Source: JAFMJV01 sp963800275
Lineage (GTDB): Bacteria > Chloroflexota > Limnocylindria > Limnocylindrales > CSP1-4
DNA length: 64,000 nt
Reading direction: 5' to 3'
NCBI GenBank assembly: GCA_963800275.1
Contig: CAWDAI010000011.1
Coordinates: forward strand, 62,001 to 126,000
Part shown: in pieces, positions 54,410 to 64,000 of the stretch
Position numbering within the stretch: the first letter of the stretch is position 1
Layout: the number at the start of each line of letters is the position of its first letter
The notes under the pieces: generated by a model
What the model saw: only the letters and a program-made list of their open reading frames with translations
What the model was told of the DNA's origin: nothing
The model's database searches: none
Made by a program: the position numbers and the translations under genes

Positions 54410-55318
54410 ATGGGCACTCGCAGCAGACGCGCGATCGCCGTCTCGGCAGCAGGGCTACTGGTCGTGGCCGCCGCGGCCCCGGCCTTCGCGCAGGACGCCG
54501 ACTATCTCCAGCGCATCAAGGACGCCGGCGTCATCCGCATGTCTACCGATCCGGCCTATCCGCCGCAGTCGGAGTTGGTCAACGGTGAGATCGTCGGGTT
54601 CGACGTGGATGTCGGGCGCGAGATCGCCACACGACTGGGCGTCGAACTGGCCCTCGAAACACCGGATTGGGCCCTCATCACGGCCGGCTCGTGGGGCGAC
54701 CGCTGGGACTTCAGCGTGGGCTCCATGACCATCACCTCGGCCCGCGAGGAGGTCCTCGACTTCACGCAGCCGTACTACTACACCCCGGCCCAGATGGCCG
54801 CTCATGCCGAGGCGGGGATCACGACCCTCGACGATCTGGCCGGCAAGACCATCTGCATGGGCGAGGCCACCACCTACCTGGAGTGGATGAACGGCACGCT
54901 CGACTTCGGCACCGAGTCACCGGAGACGACGCCGCCCGAGGGCGCGGTCGCCGTGACCCGCCCCACCGACCGCGACTGCGCGCAGGAATGGGGCCTCGGA
55001 CGCATGGACTTCGAGGGCTGGCTCTCGTCGGCCACCACGGTCGACGCGGCTATCGCCGATGGACTGCCCATCGTCAAGGTGGGCGAGCCGGTCTTCTATG
55101 AGCCGTTGGCCGCTGCCTTCGACAAGGGCGTGGAGGACAACGACTCGCTCGTCGCTGCCGTCGACGGCATCATCGGCGACATGCACGCGGACGGCACCCT
55201 CTCTGCGCTGAGCATGAAGTGGTTCGGTGAGGACCTCACCCAGAAGGTGGACCAGGCCGGCGCGCTGACGGAGGTCGAATCGGTGGCTCCGGCCGCGTCC
55301 ATGGAGCCCGCGGGCTAG
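54410..55318 (+). CDS. Polar amino acid ABC transporter, substrate-binding protein
   Basis: This is a 302-residue exported family-3 solute-binding protein. The signal peptide (residues 1-28) has a basic start and the hydrophobic core IAVSAAGLLVVAAAAPAFA, with AxA cleavage. Family blocks are AGVIRMSTDPAYPPQ, GFDVDVGREIATRLG, FSVGSMTITSAREEVLDFTQPYYYTP and the C-terminal lobe DGTLSALSMKWFGED. No lipobox cysteine is present, so it is soluble and extracytoplasmic or anchored by the signal. ATG 54410 follows GAGGAGG by 11 bases. It is the first gene of an SBP-permease-ATPase operon. Confidence 0.92.
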   Translation: MGTRSRRAIAVSAAGLLVVAAAAPAFAQDADYLQRIKDAGVIRMSTDPAYPPQSELVNGEIVGFDVDVGREIATRLGVELALETPDWALITAGSWGDRWDFSVGSMTITSAREEVLDFTQPYYYTPAQMAAHAEAGITTLDDLAGKTICMGEATTYLEWMNGTLDFGTESPETTPPEGAVAVTRPTDRDCAQEWGLGRMDFEGWLSSATTVDAAIADGLPIVKVGEPVFYEPLAAAFDKGVEDNDSLVAAVDGIIGDMHADGTLSALSMKWFGEDLTQKVDQAGALTEVESVAPAASMEPAG

Positions 55319-55348
55319 CACTCGCCCCGTTCACGTCGAACGAGGTGA

Positions 55349-55375
55349 CCGGGAGGCCCGCTCGCGGCCTCCCGG
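55349..55375 (+). other. Intercistronic hairpin after the amino-acid-binding protein gene
   Basis: CCGGGAGGCC (55349-55358), a 7-base loop and GGCCTCCCGG (55366-55375) form a perfect 10-bp stem 30 bases after the binding-protein stop. It lies before the permease gene in a 124-base gap. Such structures typically protect the 5' cistron's mRNA and raise binding protein over membrane components. Confidence 0.65.
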
Positions 55376-55442
55376 CGCCCGTGCCACCTTTGACCGACCC
55401 GCCATCGGGCCCTCCCGGCCAGTGCCAGGGGGGACACCGTCC

Positions 55443-56246
55443 ATGACTGCCCGCACCGACCCGATCGTCGCGCGCATCGTCCGCGCGGATGAGCGCCGCC
55501 GGCTGCGCTTCCGCGCTATCTTCGCGATCACCTGGGCCGTGGTCATCGGGGCGTTCGTGCTGTGGCTGCTGAACATCAATCGCTTCGACCCCGCCTTCAT
55601 CGCCAAGCAGATGCCCTACATCCTCGGCGGGGCACCACTGACCATCCTCATCTCGATCGCGTCCATCTCGCTGGCCGTCGTGCTGGCGGTCCTGGGGGCG
55701 CTGGGCCGGCTGTCGCGCATCGCGCCGGTCTACGCCCTGGCCTCGCTCTATGTCTCCGTCGTCCGCGGCACGCCGCTGATCCTGCAGATCATCTTCGTCT
55801 TCGTGGCGCTGCCGCAGCTCGTGCCCCAGGCGTCGAAGGTGCCGGCCATCATCCTCGGCGTCATGGCCCTTGGCTTCAACTACGGCGCCTACATGACCGA
55901 GATCTTCCGGGCCGGTATCCAGGCCGTGCCTCCGGGTCAGCGGGAGGCTGCCCTGGCCCTGGGCATGAGCGACCGGCGGGTCATGTTCCGGATCGTGCTG
56001 CCGCAGGCGGTGCGCATCGTGACGCCGGCCATGGGCAACGAGTTCATCGCCATGATCAAGGACTCCGCCCTGGTCTATGTCATCGGTGTGCAGGAGCTGC
56101 TCTGGCGCGCCCGGACTGTGGGCTCGGCCAGCTTCCGCGGCCTGGAGATGCTGTTGCTCGCGGCCGCCGTCTACTGGATCCTGACCATCATCCTGTCGTT
56201 CTTCCAGGAACGCCTGGAACAGCGCATGGCGCGGGGTGACCGATGA
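55443..56246 (+). CDS. Polar amino acid ABC transporter, permease
   Basis: This is a 267-residue HisM/GlnP-type permease with five or six helices. PYILGGAPLTILISIASISLAV is the family N-terminal block. The EAA motif that contacts the ATPase reads GQREAALALGMSDRRVMFRIVLPQAVR. RGTPLILQI is also conserved. ATG 55443 follows an AGGGGGG ribosome site by about 10 bases. The stop overlaps the ATPase start (ATGA). A single permease gene implies a homodimer. Confidence 0.92.
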   Translation: MTARTDPIVARIVRADERRRLRFRAIFAITWAVVIGAFVLWLLNINRFDPAFIAKQMPYILGGAPLTILISIASISLAVVLAVLGALGRLSRIAPVYALASLYVSVVRGTPLILQIIFVFVALPQLVPQASKVPAIILGVMALGFNYGAYMTEIFRAGIQAVPPGQREAALALGMSDRRVMFRIVLPQAVRIVTPAMGNEFIAMIKDSALVYVIGVQELLWRARTVGSASFRGLEMLLLAAAVYWILTIILSFFQERLEQRMARGDR

Positions 56247-57052
56247 GCGTGCCCTTGGGTGAGGTCGTGCTGGAGGCGACGGACATCGAGAAGTTCTTCG
56301 GGCCGAGCCACGTCCTGCGCGGCGTCAGCCTGGCCGTGCGCCGGCATGAGACGGTCATGATCGTCGGCCGCTCGGGCTCGGGCAAGACCACGTTCCTGCG
56401 CTGCCTCAACTTCCTGGAGGAGCCGACCCGGGGGGTGGTCGCCATGGGCGACCTGCGCATCGAGGCCGACCCCTTCCTGGAGCATCGACGCTCGCGGCGT
56501 GGCGACGTGCGCCGACTGCGCCAGCAGACCGGCATGGTCTTCCAGGAGTTCAACCTCTTTCCCCACATGAGCGTGCTCGACAACTGCATCGAGGCCCCGC
56601 TGCACGTGAAGGGCCTCTCCCGCGGGGAGGCGATAGCCAGTGCCGAGCGCTACCTCGACAAGGTGCAGATGCTGGACAAGCGGGACGAGTTCCCGGCCCG
56701 GCTCTCTGGCGGCCAGAAGCAGCGCGTGGCCATCGCGCGCGCCCTCTGCATGGAGCCTGAGGTCCTGCTCTTCGACGAGCCCACGAGCGCCCTCGATCCA
56801 GAGCTCATCGGCGAGGTCATCGTGGTCATGGAGCAGCTGGCCCACGAGGGCTCGACCATGATCGTGGTCAGTCACGAGATGGCCTTCGCCCGTGAGGCCG
56901 CCGACCGGGTGCTCTACCTCGAGGGCGGTCTGGTGGTAGAGGAAGGGCCGCCCGAGCAGGTCCTCGACGACCCCCGGGAGGAGGCTACGAAGCTCTTCCT
57001 CAAGCGCTTCCTGTCCGAGGGCGCCAAGGCCCCGACCAGGCACGCACCGTGA
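56243..57052 (+). CDS. glnQ: Polar amino acid ABC transporter, ATP-binding protein
   Basis: This is a 269-residue ATPase of the GlnQ/HisP group. It has Walker A GRSGSGKTTFLR, Q-loop MVFQEFNLFPHMSVLDN, signature LSGGQKQRVAIARAL, Walker B VLLFDEPTSALDPELIGEV and H-loop VVSHEMAFAREAADRV. It energises the permease encoded immediately upstream. The gene converges on livF with a 74-base gap in which I see no strong terminator hairpin. Confidence 0.94.
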   Translation: MSVPLGEVVLEATDIEKFFGPSHVLRGVSLAVRRHETVMIVGRSGSGKTTFLRCLNFLEEPTRGVVAMGDLRIEADPFLEHRRSRRGDVRRLRQQTGMVFQEFNLFPHMSVLDNCIEAPLHVKGLSRGEAIASAERYLDKVQMLDKRDEFPARLSGGQKQRVAIARALCMEPEVLLFDEPTSALDPELIGEVIVVMEQLAHEGSTMIVVSHEMAFAREAADRVLYLEGGLVVEEGPPEQVLDDPREEATKLFLKRFLSEGAKAPTRHAP

Positions 57053-57126
57053 CGTCGCTCGACCGGCCGGGGCCCAGTGAGTGACCGCGCCCAGGACGAC
57101 TGCGGAGGCCGAGGTCGCGGAGCGGG

Positions 57127-57840
57127 CTAGATCTCGCCGAGGTAGGAGCGCCGGACGTCCTCGTTGGAGGCCAGGGCAGCGGCAGTGTCGGCCATGATGA
57201 TCTGGCCCGACTGGAGCACGTAGCCGCGGCTGGCCACGGTGAGGGCGGTGGCGGCGTTCTGCTCCACCAGCAGGATAGCCGTCCCTTCGCCGTGGATGCG
57301 CTCGATGGTCTCGAAGATGTACTCGACCAGGTTCGGGGCCAGGCCCATGGAGGGCTCGTCGAGGAGAAGGATGCGTGGCTTGGTCATGAGCGCGCGGCCC
57401 ATGGCCAGCATCTGTTGCTCGCCGCCCGAGAGGGTGCCGGCGACCTGGGTGCGCCGCTCCTTGAGTCGCGGGAACATGTCGAACGCGTTCTGCACGCCCT
57501 CCTGCACCAACGCGGGGTCGCTCACCGTGTAGGCGCCCATGTGCAGGTTCTCCTCCACCGTCAACTGGGCGAAGATGCGCCGGCCTTCGGGCACCTGCAC
57601 CACGCCCCGGGTAACGACGTCGTGGGGCGGCACGTGGGTGATGTCCTCGCCGTCGAAGTAGACCGAGCCCCGCTCGGGCACGAGCAGGCCGCTGACCGTG
57701 TTGAGGGTGGTCGTCTTGCCTGCGCCGTTGGCTCCGATGAGGGTCACGATCTCGCCTTCATCGACCGACAGTGAGATGCCGCGCAGGGCGTGGATCTTGC
57801 CGTAGTAGGTATGGAGGTCTCGGATCTCCAGCAGGGCCAT
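57127..57840 (-). CDS. livF: Branched-chain amino acid ABC transporter ATPase LivF
   Basis: This is a 237-residue ATPase. It has Walker A IGANGAGKTTTLN, the LivF-type VQVPEGRRIFAQLTVEENL, signature LSGGEQQMLAMGRAL, Walker B ILLLDEPSMGLAPNLVEYIF and C-terminal VTVASRGYVLQSGQI-like block. It is the last gene of the liv operon, 1 base after livG. Confidence 0.95.
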   Translation of the reverse strand: MALLEIRDLHTYYGKIHALRGISLSVDEGEIVTLIGANGAGKTTTLNTVSGLLVPERGSVYFDGEDITHVPPHDVVTRGVVQVPEGRRIFAQLTVEENLHMGAYTVSDPALVQEGVQNAFDMFPRLKERRTQVAGTLSGGEQQMLAMGRALMTKPRILLLDEPSMGLAPNLVEYIFETIERIHGEGTAILLVEQNAATALTVASRGYVLQSGQIIMADTAAALASNEDVRRSYLGEI

Positions 57841-57841
57841 G

Positions 57842-58729
57842 TCAGTCCTTCTCCGGCGGATCGACCGGCGGGGCCGGCATCGGTGGATGCGCGCCCACGG
57901 CCTCAGCCGCAGCTGCCCCCTGCGCGGGCGCGGTGTCAGGCTCCGATTTGCCGAAGGCCTGCTCGGAAGCGGCCTTGCCCAGGTAGGCTTCGATGACTCG
58001 CTGGTTGCGTTGGATCTCGATGGGCGGACCCTCGGCGATGCGCTCGCCGTAGTCCAGCACGGTGATGCGCTCGGAGATGTCCATGACCACCCGCATCTCG
58101 TGCTCGATGAGCAGGATCGTGATGCCCAGGTCGTCGCGCAGCCGGCGGATGAGCCCGGTCATGTCGTGGGTCTCGGCCGGGTTCATGCCGGCGGTCGGCT
58201 CGTCCAGCAGCAGGACACGGGGGCTGGTGCCCAGGGCCCGCGCGATCTCCAGGCGTCGCTGGTCGCCATAGGGCAGGTTGCTCGCGAGGACCCCGCCGGC
58301 TCCCTTGAGTCCGACATATGCGAGCAGGCGCTCCGCCTCGTCGAGCGCTCCCCGCTCTTCCTCGCGCTGGCTGCGTGTGCGCAGCACCGCCTTGAGCCAG
58401 TTGGACTCGAGGTGCTGGTGCTGGCCCACGAGCACGTTCTCGCTGGCGGTCATGCCACTGAAGAGCCGGATGTTCTGGTATGTCCGCGACAGGCCCAGGC
58501 GGGCGATCTTGTCCGGGCGCAGATCCTGGATCTCCGCGCCGTCGAGGGTGATGGTGCCGGCGTCGATCTGGTAGAAGCCGGCGATGCAATTGAAGAACGT
58601 GGTCTTGCCCGCGCCATTCGGGCCGATGACACTGACGATGGCACCTTCGTCGAGGTCGAAGGTCAGGTCATTGACCGCGGTCAGGCCACCGAAGCGCTTG
58701 GTCGCGCCGTGCGTCTCGAGGAGTGCCAT
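57842..58729 (-). CDS. livG: Branched-chain amino acid ABC transporter ATPase LivG
   Basis: This is a 295-residue ATPase. It has THGATKRFGGLTAVNDL, Walker A GPNGAGKTTFFNCIAG, LSRTYQNIRLFSGMTASENVLVG, a family-typical LPYGDQRRLEIARALGTSP signature (Y/GDQ form of the C-loop), and LLLDEPTAGMNPAETHDM. A Pro/Ala-rich tail of about 35 residues follows the core. It pairs with LivF on the LivH/LivM permease dimer. It starts 3 bases after livM. Confidence 0.95.
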   Translation of the reverse strand: MALLETHGATKRFGGLTAVNDLTFDLDEGAIVSVIGPNGAGKTTFFNCIAGFYQIDAGTITLDGAEIQDLRPDKIARLGLSRTYQNIRLFSGMTASENVLVGQHQHLESNWLKAVLRTRSQREEERGALDEAERLLAYVGLKGAGGVLASNLPYGDQRRLEIARALGTSPRVLLLDEPTAGMNPAETHDMTGLIRRLRDDLGITILLIEHEMRVVMDISERITVLDYGERIAEGPPIEIQRNQRVIEAYLGKAASEQAFGKSEPDTAPAQGAAAAEAVGAHPPMPAPPVDPPEKD

Positions 58730-58732
58730 CGG

Positions 58733-60561
58733 CTACGCTCCCTCGCCTGCCGCTGCGGGCAGCGTCGGCTCGTCGCCTTCCATCGGCCGCTCGTCGTCGT
58801 GCAGCTCCCGTCGGCCGGTCCGCGATGGCAGCAGGCCCTCTGGTCGCCAGTGCATGACCAGGATGAGGGCGATGCCGTAGAACAGGAAACGGTACTCGGC
58901 GAACTCGCGGAAGAGCTCGGGCAGGCCGATGATGACGAGCGCCCCCAGGATCACGCCCGGGATGCTGCCCATGCCGCCGATGGTGATGATGGTCACGACC
59001 AGGATCGACACGTTGAGGTTGATGGAGCTCGAGATGATCGAGCCGTAGAGGGCCACGAAGATGGCGCCGCCGAGTCCCGCGAAGGCGGCGCCCAGCATGT
59101 AGGCCAGCGACTTGGTCTGGACGAGGTTGATGCCCAGGGCCTCGGCCACGTCCTCGTCCTCGCGGATGGCCACCCAGGCCCGCCCCAGTCGTGAGTCACG
59201 CAGCCGGATGGCGATGAAGGCGATGACCAGGATGCAGATCAGCGAGATGTAGTAGATCTGGTTGGGCCCTGCCAGCCAGTGGTCCGGCGGGATGCTGATG
59301 CCCAGCGAGTCGAGCGGCTTGGGCACGTTGAGGATGCCCCGGGGGCCGCCGATGTAGTCCTTGAGCAGGTCGGAACGGGCGAGGATGGCGATGATCTCAC
59401 CGAAGCCCAGAGTGGCGATGGCCAGGTAGTCGCCACGGATGTTGAGGATGGGCAGGCCGAGCAGGATGCCGAAGCCCATGGCCACGAGCATGGCGAAGGG
59501 GATGGCGAAGAAGAAGTTCCAGTGGGCGATGCCCAACTCTCCGGTGCTCGTGAGCAGGGCCGTGGTGTAGGCGCCGACTGCGAAGAAGGCCACGAAACCC
59601 AGATCCAGCAGACCGGCCATGCCCAGCGTGATGTTCAGGCCCAGGCCCATCAGTGCGTAGAGCGCGATGAGCGCGATGACCGCGGGCACGAAGCCCGTGA
59701 AGCCCAGCGGCAGGAGCAGCACCACCACCAACACCATCGCCCCGAACGGCACCGTCAGCCGCTTGTCGCGGCGGGTCTCCGGGGGCAGGGCGCGCCAGCG
59801 CTCGTGGGGCCTGAAGATGACCCACGCGATGTAGGCCAGGGTCACCAGGCTGGCCACCAGGAATGCGCCCGGCATGCGCAGGCCGCTCGACGAGAAGAGC
59901 TCGCGCGCCGCGCCCGAGGAGATCTCGTGCTGGAGCATGGGCGAGCGGATGATGCTCGCGAACATGCCCATCACGATGATCGCGCCCAGGACCAGGATGA
60001 TGAGGTTCCGCAGATGCCTGGGCAGGAGGGCCAGGAGGCCGCCGAGAGTGCCCACGCTCATGGCCACCAGCGCCGGGAACCAGAGCGTGGTGGGAAAGGC
60101 GTCGCCGCGCCACATGTCACGTGCGTTCTCCACGCCCAGCAGATCCGCGCCCGAGATGAGGTTGTACAGGTCTGGGCCCGCGTTGGGCAGGTAGTCCCGC
60201 AGACCGAGTGCCGGGCCGATGATCAAGAGGAGGGAGAGGACGGCGCCGGCCATGAGGCCGCTCACCGCAGCTCCGACGATGGCATTGAGCGGCCCGCGCG
60301 GGGCGCGGCGTGCACCGACATAGCCAGCGAAGGCGAAGGTGAGCAGCAGGATGCCCTGGCCGAGCGTGATGACATCCTCGATGATGTCGCGATCCTCGAA
60401 GGTGGTGACGATCCCGACGAGGGTCACGTAGAGCGCCGCGAACGCGAACAGCAGCCCGGCCATGACGACCGGTTTCCAGGCCCTGGGATGCGTCTCAAGG
60501 TTCCACCCGTTCTGTGAGCCCGCCGCGCTCAGGGGGTCGCTCACCGGGTTCGTCCTGGAGG

Positions 60562-60565
<4 letters not shown>
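58733..60565 (-). CDS. livM: Branched-chain amino acid ABC transporter permease LivM, with long N-terminal membrane extension
   Basis: This is a 610-residue permease. The LivM core occupies the C-terminal half (about 275-590), with LYALMGLGLNITLGMAGLLDLG, NIRGDYLAIATLGFGEI and the ATPase-contact loop VAIREDEDVAEALGINLVQTK. About 270 residues precede it with some six hydrophobic segments. LivM is commonly 300-450 residues long, so this extension is unusual. It may be a separate membrane module fused to the permease. The start ATG 60565 overlaps livH (ATGA). Confidence 0.92.
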
Positions 60566-61671
<1,106 letters not shown>

Positions 61672-61711
61672 GGTCGGGTCGATCCGTTCGTGGTCAGGTC
61701 GATGGATATGG

Positions 61712-61742
61712 TCGAGCCGGGCGTTTGGCACGCCCGGCTCGA
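61712..61742 (-). other. Intercistronic hairpin between livK and livH
   Basis: TCGAGCCGGGCG (61712-61723), a 7-base loop and its exact complement CGCCCGGCTCGA (61731-61742) form a 12-bp stem in the 107-base gap after the binding-protein gene. There is no T-run. It is likely an mRNA-stabilising or partial attenuation element that favours the binding protein, as seen in many ABC operons. Confidence 0.65.
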
Positions 61743-61778
61743 CGCATGATCTGAGTCAGGTTGACGCGCTGGTCCCGA

Positions 61779-63005
61779 TCAGGACTCGGGCGCCCACACG
61801 ACGGCCGGCGGCCAGACGTCGTCGTTGATGGTGTCGGCGCCGATCTGGTAGATGGCGATGATCGGCGCGCTGCAGTCACCGTACTCGGTGCAGCTCAGGG
61901 TGCCGGTGACGCCGGGATAGTCGGTGGTCGCATAGAGCGCCTCACGCAGAGCCGCGAGGTCGATGTCGAGCGAGCCATCCTCGTTCTCGACCGCCACCTT
62001 GGCGACGGTGTCGAGCATGATCGAGGCCGCATCGTAGGCGTGCGCGTGGAATGCCTGCAGCGGGGCGTCGAGGCCGCTGATGTCGAGGTACTTCTGGACG
62101 AGGTCGGCGTAGCTCTCCTGCATGGCTCCGAAGTTCGGGCTCGACAGGTACATGCCTTCCACGTTGGGGCCGGCGGCCTTCACGAAGTCGAGGGAGAAGA
62201 GGCCGTCGGAGCCGATGAGGACGACGTCCTCGAGGCCCGCCACGTCCTTGTACTGGTCGGCGATGAAGCCGCCCTCCGCGGTGAAGATCGGGAAGTAGAT
62301 GACCTCAGGGCTGGCGGCCGCGATGTTGGTCAGGACCGGGTTCATGTCGGTCTGGCCCGCGGAGACGGCCTCGGAGGCCACGATCTCGCCACCCATGTTG
62401 GCGAACTCGTCCTCGAACACGCCCACGAGTGCCTCGGCGTAGGCCGAGCCGTCGTGGATGGTGGCGGCCTTGGTCAGGCCCAGCTCGTCCCGCAGGAACT
62501 CGGCCACGAACTTGCCCTGGACCGCGTCGGACCAGGCCGTGCGCAGGAAGCCCGCATACTCGGGGCCACGATCCGGCTCGGTCAGGGAGGGACGGGTGGC
62601 TGAGCCGGAGATGGCCGTAAGGCCTGCTTCGGTGATGGTTTGGATGCCGCCGACGGTGGCGTCGGAACAGGACGATCCGATGACTCCGACCACGGTCGGG
62701 TCGTTGGCCAGCGCCAGCGCTGCCTGCGCGCCGCCCTCGACGGTGCACAGCTCATCCTGGACGTTGAGCTCGATCTCGTGCCCGAGGATCTCGCTGCCAC
62801 GGTCCTCGACCGCGACCTCGATGCCGTAGACCATGTCCTGGCCCAGCACCGCGTTGGGGCCGGAGAGCACCTGGTACACGCCGAGCGTGATGGGCTCACC
62901 AGCGGGGATGTGGACGACCTTCGATTCCTGTGCTGCCACCGGCGCCGCTACCGCGGTCGCCAGGAGGCCGGTCGCCGCAAGGACGCCGAGGCTCTTTCGC
63001 ATCAT
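61779..63005 (-). CDS. livK: Branched-chain amino acid ABC transporter, substrate-binding protein LivK
   Basis: This is a 408-residue exported type-I periplasmic binding protein. The signal peptide SLGVLAATGLLATAVAAPVAAQ has AxA cleavage before ESKVV and no lipobox. The lobes carry ITLGVYQVLSGPNAVLGQDMVYGIEVAVEDRG, VGVIGSSCSDATVGGIQTITEAGLTAISGSATRPSL and FHAHAYDAASIML. An internal Cys pair (SCTEYGDC) lies near the C-terminus. ATG 63005 is preceded by AGGAGG at 13 bases; a second ATG follows directly. It heads the liv operon. Confidence 0.93.
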   Translation of the reverse strand: MMRKSLGVLAATGLLATAVAAPVAAQESKVVHIPAGEPITLGVYQVLSGPNAVLGQDMVYGIEVAVEDRGSEILGHEIELNVQDELCTVEGGAQAALALANDPTVVGVIGSSCSDATVGGIQTITEAGLTAISGSATRPSLTEPDRGPEYAGFLRTAWSDAVQGKFVAEFLRDELGLTKAATIHDGSAYAEALVGVFEDEFANMGGEIVASEAVSAGQTDMNPVLTNIAAASPEVIYFPIFTAEGGFIADQYKDVAGLEDVVLIGSDGLFSLDFVKAAGPNVEGMYLSSPNFGAMQESYADLVQKYLDISGLDAPLQAFHAHAYDAASIMLDTVAKVAVENEDGSLDIDLAALREALYATTDYPGVTGTLSCTEYGDCSAPIIAIYQIGADTINDDVWPPAVVWAPES

Positions 63006-63723
63006 GATTTCCGGGGATCCTCCTGCAGCTACGGACGCCGGCGCGAGATCGCGGCGGCGGGGTGCGGCCCGGGTCTCTGCGCTGCGACGCCCGCCCAACG
63101 GTCGGTCGCTGGAAGGGGGGGGATCCGAACCCTCCCCGACTTGGCTCACCGCTCGTGGCGCGAGAAACGCAGCGCGCAGGCGCTGGCCGCTCAAGCGTGG
63201 CGACATTCTAGACAACCACGCGGTGCTTGCACGGTCACACTGCAGCAGCGATCGAGTAACGGGCCGTACGGATGGAAGCGCTGAGCGTGGTCCGGGCGGG
63301 GGAGCGCCGTTGACCGGATGCACCATCGAGCCGGTGCGGGATGGCCCGAAGGTCATCCCGACGACGTGAGTCGGTTGCAGTATCATGGTGGGAGGCGTTC
63401 CGGATGCAAGACGCCTTGAGCGCCCCGGGCGTGTGGTCAGCGGAGCCGTTCCCACGGTCCCTGCGACACCCGGTGCGGCGCGCTTAAGGATGGCACGACC
63501 CCACCAGCGGTGGGCGACTCCTTCCAGCGGAACGCTCCAGTCGTGATCAGACAGGCCGTGGATACCCGATGGGCCGGCCGTCACCAGGAGATCGACCGAT
63601 CAGTATCGACCGGACACGCCACCTGCGACGCGCGTCGGGCTTAGCCCGTGACCGCGACCGTCGCTTCGAGTGTCCCCCCTTGCGCGACCGCCCGCCGCGG
63701 TCCGCACCACACAGGAGCCCTGC
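63006..63723. other. 718-base non-coding region between livK and the NYN gene
   Basis: This is the divergent intergenic region and the longest gap in the window. It holds a -10-like TAGAAT on the minus strand (63210-63205) for livK, implying a leader of about 190 bases. A GC-rich block near 63115-63137 resembles a tRNA T-arm. Sequence between 63250 and 63700 contains only short random frames. A CAGGAG ribosome site at its right end serves the NYN gene. Confidence 0.5.
63115..63137 (-). other. T-arm-like GC hairpin in the livK leader
   Basis: On the minus strand, GGGGAGGG, a GTTCGGATC-type loop and a run of eight C form an imperfect stem resembling a tRNA TPsiC arm. It is followed by CCTTCC. 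No matching 5' acceptor strand (GGAAGGG) exists within 150 bases upstream, so it is not a complete tRNA. It lies about 70-80 bases after the putative livK transcription start. Confidence 0.3.
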
Positions 63724-64000
63724 GTGAGCAAGAACGTCGCCGTCTTCGTGGACGTCGCGAACATCTTCTATGCGGCCAAGGCAGCCGGGATCGACATCGA
63801 CTATGTGACCCTGCTCAAGTCCGCTACCGCCAACCGCGACTTCGTGCGCGCCTACGCCTACACCGGTCTCGATCCGGAGAACGAGAACCAGCGGCAGTTC
63901 CACGCCTTCCTCACCCGTTCGGGCTACAAGGTCGTGAGCAAGGACATCCGCAAGTACGGCGACGGCCGCATGAAGGCCAACCTTGACATCGAGCTGGTGG
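63724..64000 (+). CDS. NYN-domain (LabA/DUF88-like) protein, partial
   Basis: These are the first 92 codons of a NYN-domain gene that runs off the right edge. VAVFVDVANIFYAAKAAGIDIDYVTLL contains the first conserved acidic residue of the PIN/NYN nuclease fold. AYAYTGLDPENENQRQFHAFLTRSGYKV and the second acidic site near NLDIELV follow. LabA/YaiI-type NYN proteins are predicted ribonucleases. GTG 63724 is preceded by CAGGAG at 8 bases. Confidence 0.85.
   Translation, partial: MSKNVAVFVDVANIFYAAKAAGIDIDYVTLLKSATANRDFVRAYAYTGLDPENENQRQFHAFLTRSGYKVVSKDIRKYGDGRMKANLDIELV

Noticed and set aside
63100..63205. Possible tRNA-Ser or tRNA-Leu gene on the minus strand
   Set aside because: A T-arm-like and a D-arm-like segment are visible, but no acceptor strand pairs with CCCTTCC and no 7-base anticodon loop can be drawn.

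Overview
This 64 kb window is high-GC DNA packed with single-copy housekeeping genes. I see no insertion sequence, prophage, CRISPR array, rRNA gene or complete tRNA gene. The mix suggests a high-GC, chemo-organotrophic Chloroflexota, possibly Limnocylindria-like: phosphatidylinositol-mannoside synthesis genes, an HspR heat-shock locus, a 14-subunit-type respiratory complex I locus with rearranged NADH-dehydrogenase subunits, and GT-C surface glycosyltransferases. An actinobacterial relative is less likely but cannot be excluded, because no rRNA or other phylogenetic marker is present.

Layout. 1-6.8 kb: three GT-C type membrane glycosyltransferase genes, including a 1,696-residue fusion of two enzymes with a beta-propeller-like insertion. 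6.8-13.1 kb (minus): a translationally coupled operon led by an ArsR-type regulator, then a phosphatidylinositol-phosphate synthase, inositol-3-phosphate synthase, two LpxL/PatA-like acyltransferases, a PHP phosphoesterase and a PimA-like mannosyltransferase. 13.4-15.9 kb (plus): an MFS exporter and trehalose-phosphatase. 15.9-30.9 kb (minus): the nuo operon in order A-B-C-D-H-[I/E fusion]-F-[G/GltD fusion]-J-K-L-M-N. No conventional molybdopterin-type NuoG is present. Its place is taken by a protein carrying NuoG-like iron-sulfur domains around a GltD-type flavoprotein.

31-38 kb holds folK, a TfoX-domain gene, a sulfatase, an unusual purH, a small membrane protein, a cupin, a CoA-type Nudix hydrolase and a midA methyltransferase interrupted by a frameshift. 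38.1-45.4 kb (minus) is a proteostasis locus, hsp20-hspR-lon-dnaJ-clpB, with a HAIR-like 7-7-7 inverted repeat over the -35 box of the leading promoter. 45.7-49.7 kb (minus) is a likely potassium module: a KimA-like permease, a universal stress protein and two TrkA-type NAD-binding proteins. 50-54.3 kb carries a phosphoesterase, rsmG, a csoR-type regulator with its own operator, hpt and small conserved proteins.

54.4-57.1 kb (plus) is a polar amino acid ABC importer. 57.1-63.0 kb (minus) is a complete branched-chain amino acid (Liv) ABC importer. In both, a strong hairpin follows the substrate-binding protein gene. The window ends inside a NYN-domain gene.

The most unusual content is the rebuilt electron-input arm of complex I. 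There are a NuoI-NuoE fusion, a NuoG-GltD fusion, and two Cys-to-Thr changes at iron-sulfur ligands in the NuoE and NuoF parts. Next are the self-contained PI/PIM operon, whose PHP protein is a candidate for the unassigned PI-phosphate phosphatase step, and the fused propeller-containing PMT-type protein. All functional calls rest on reading motifs by eye. No database search was run.
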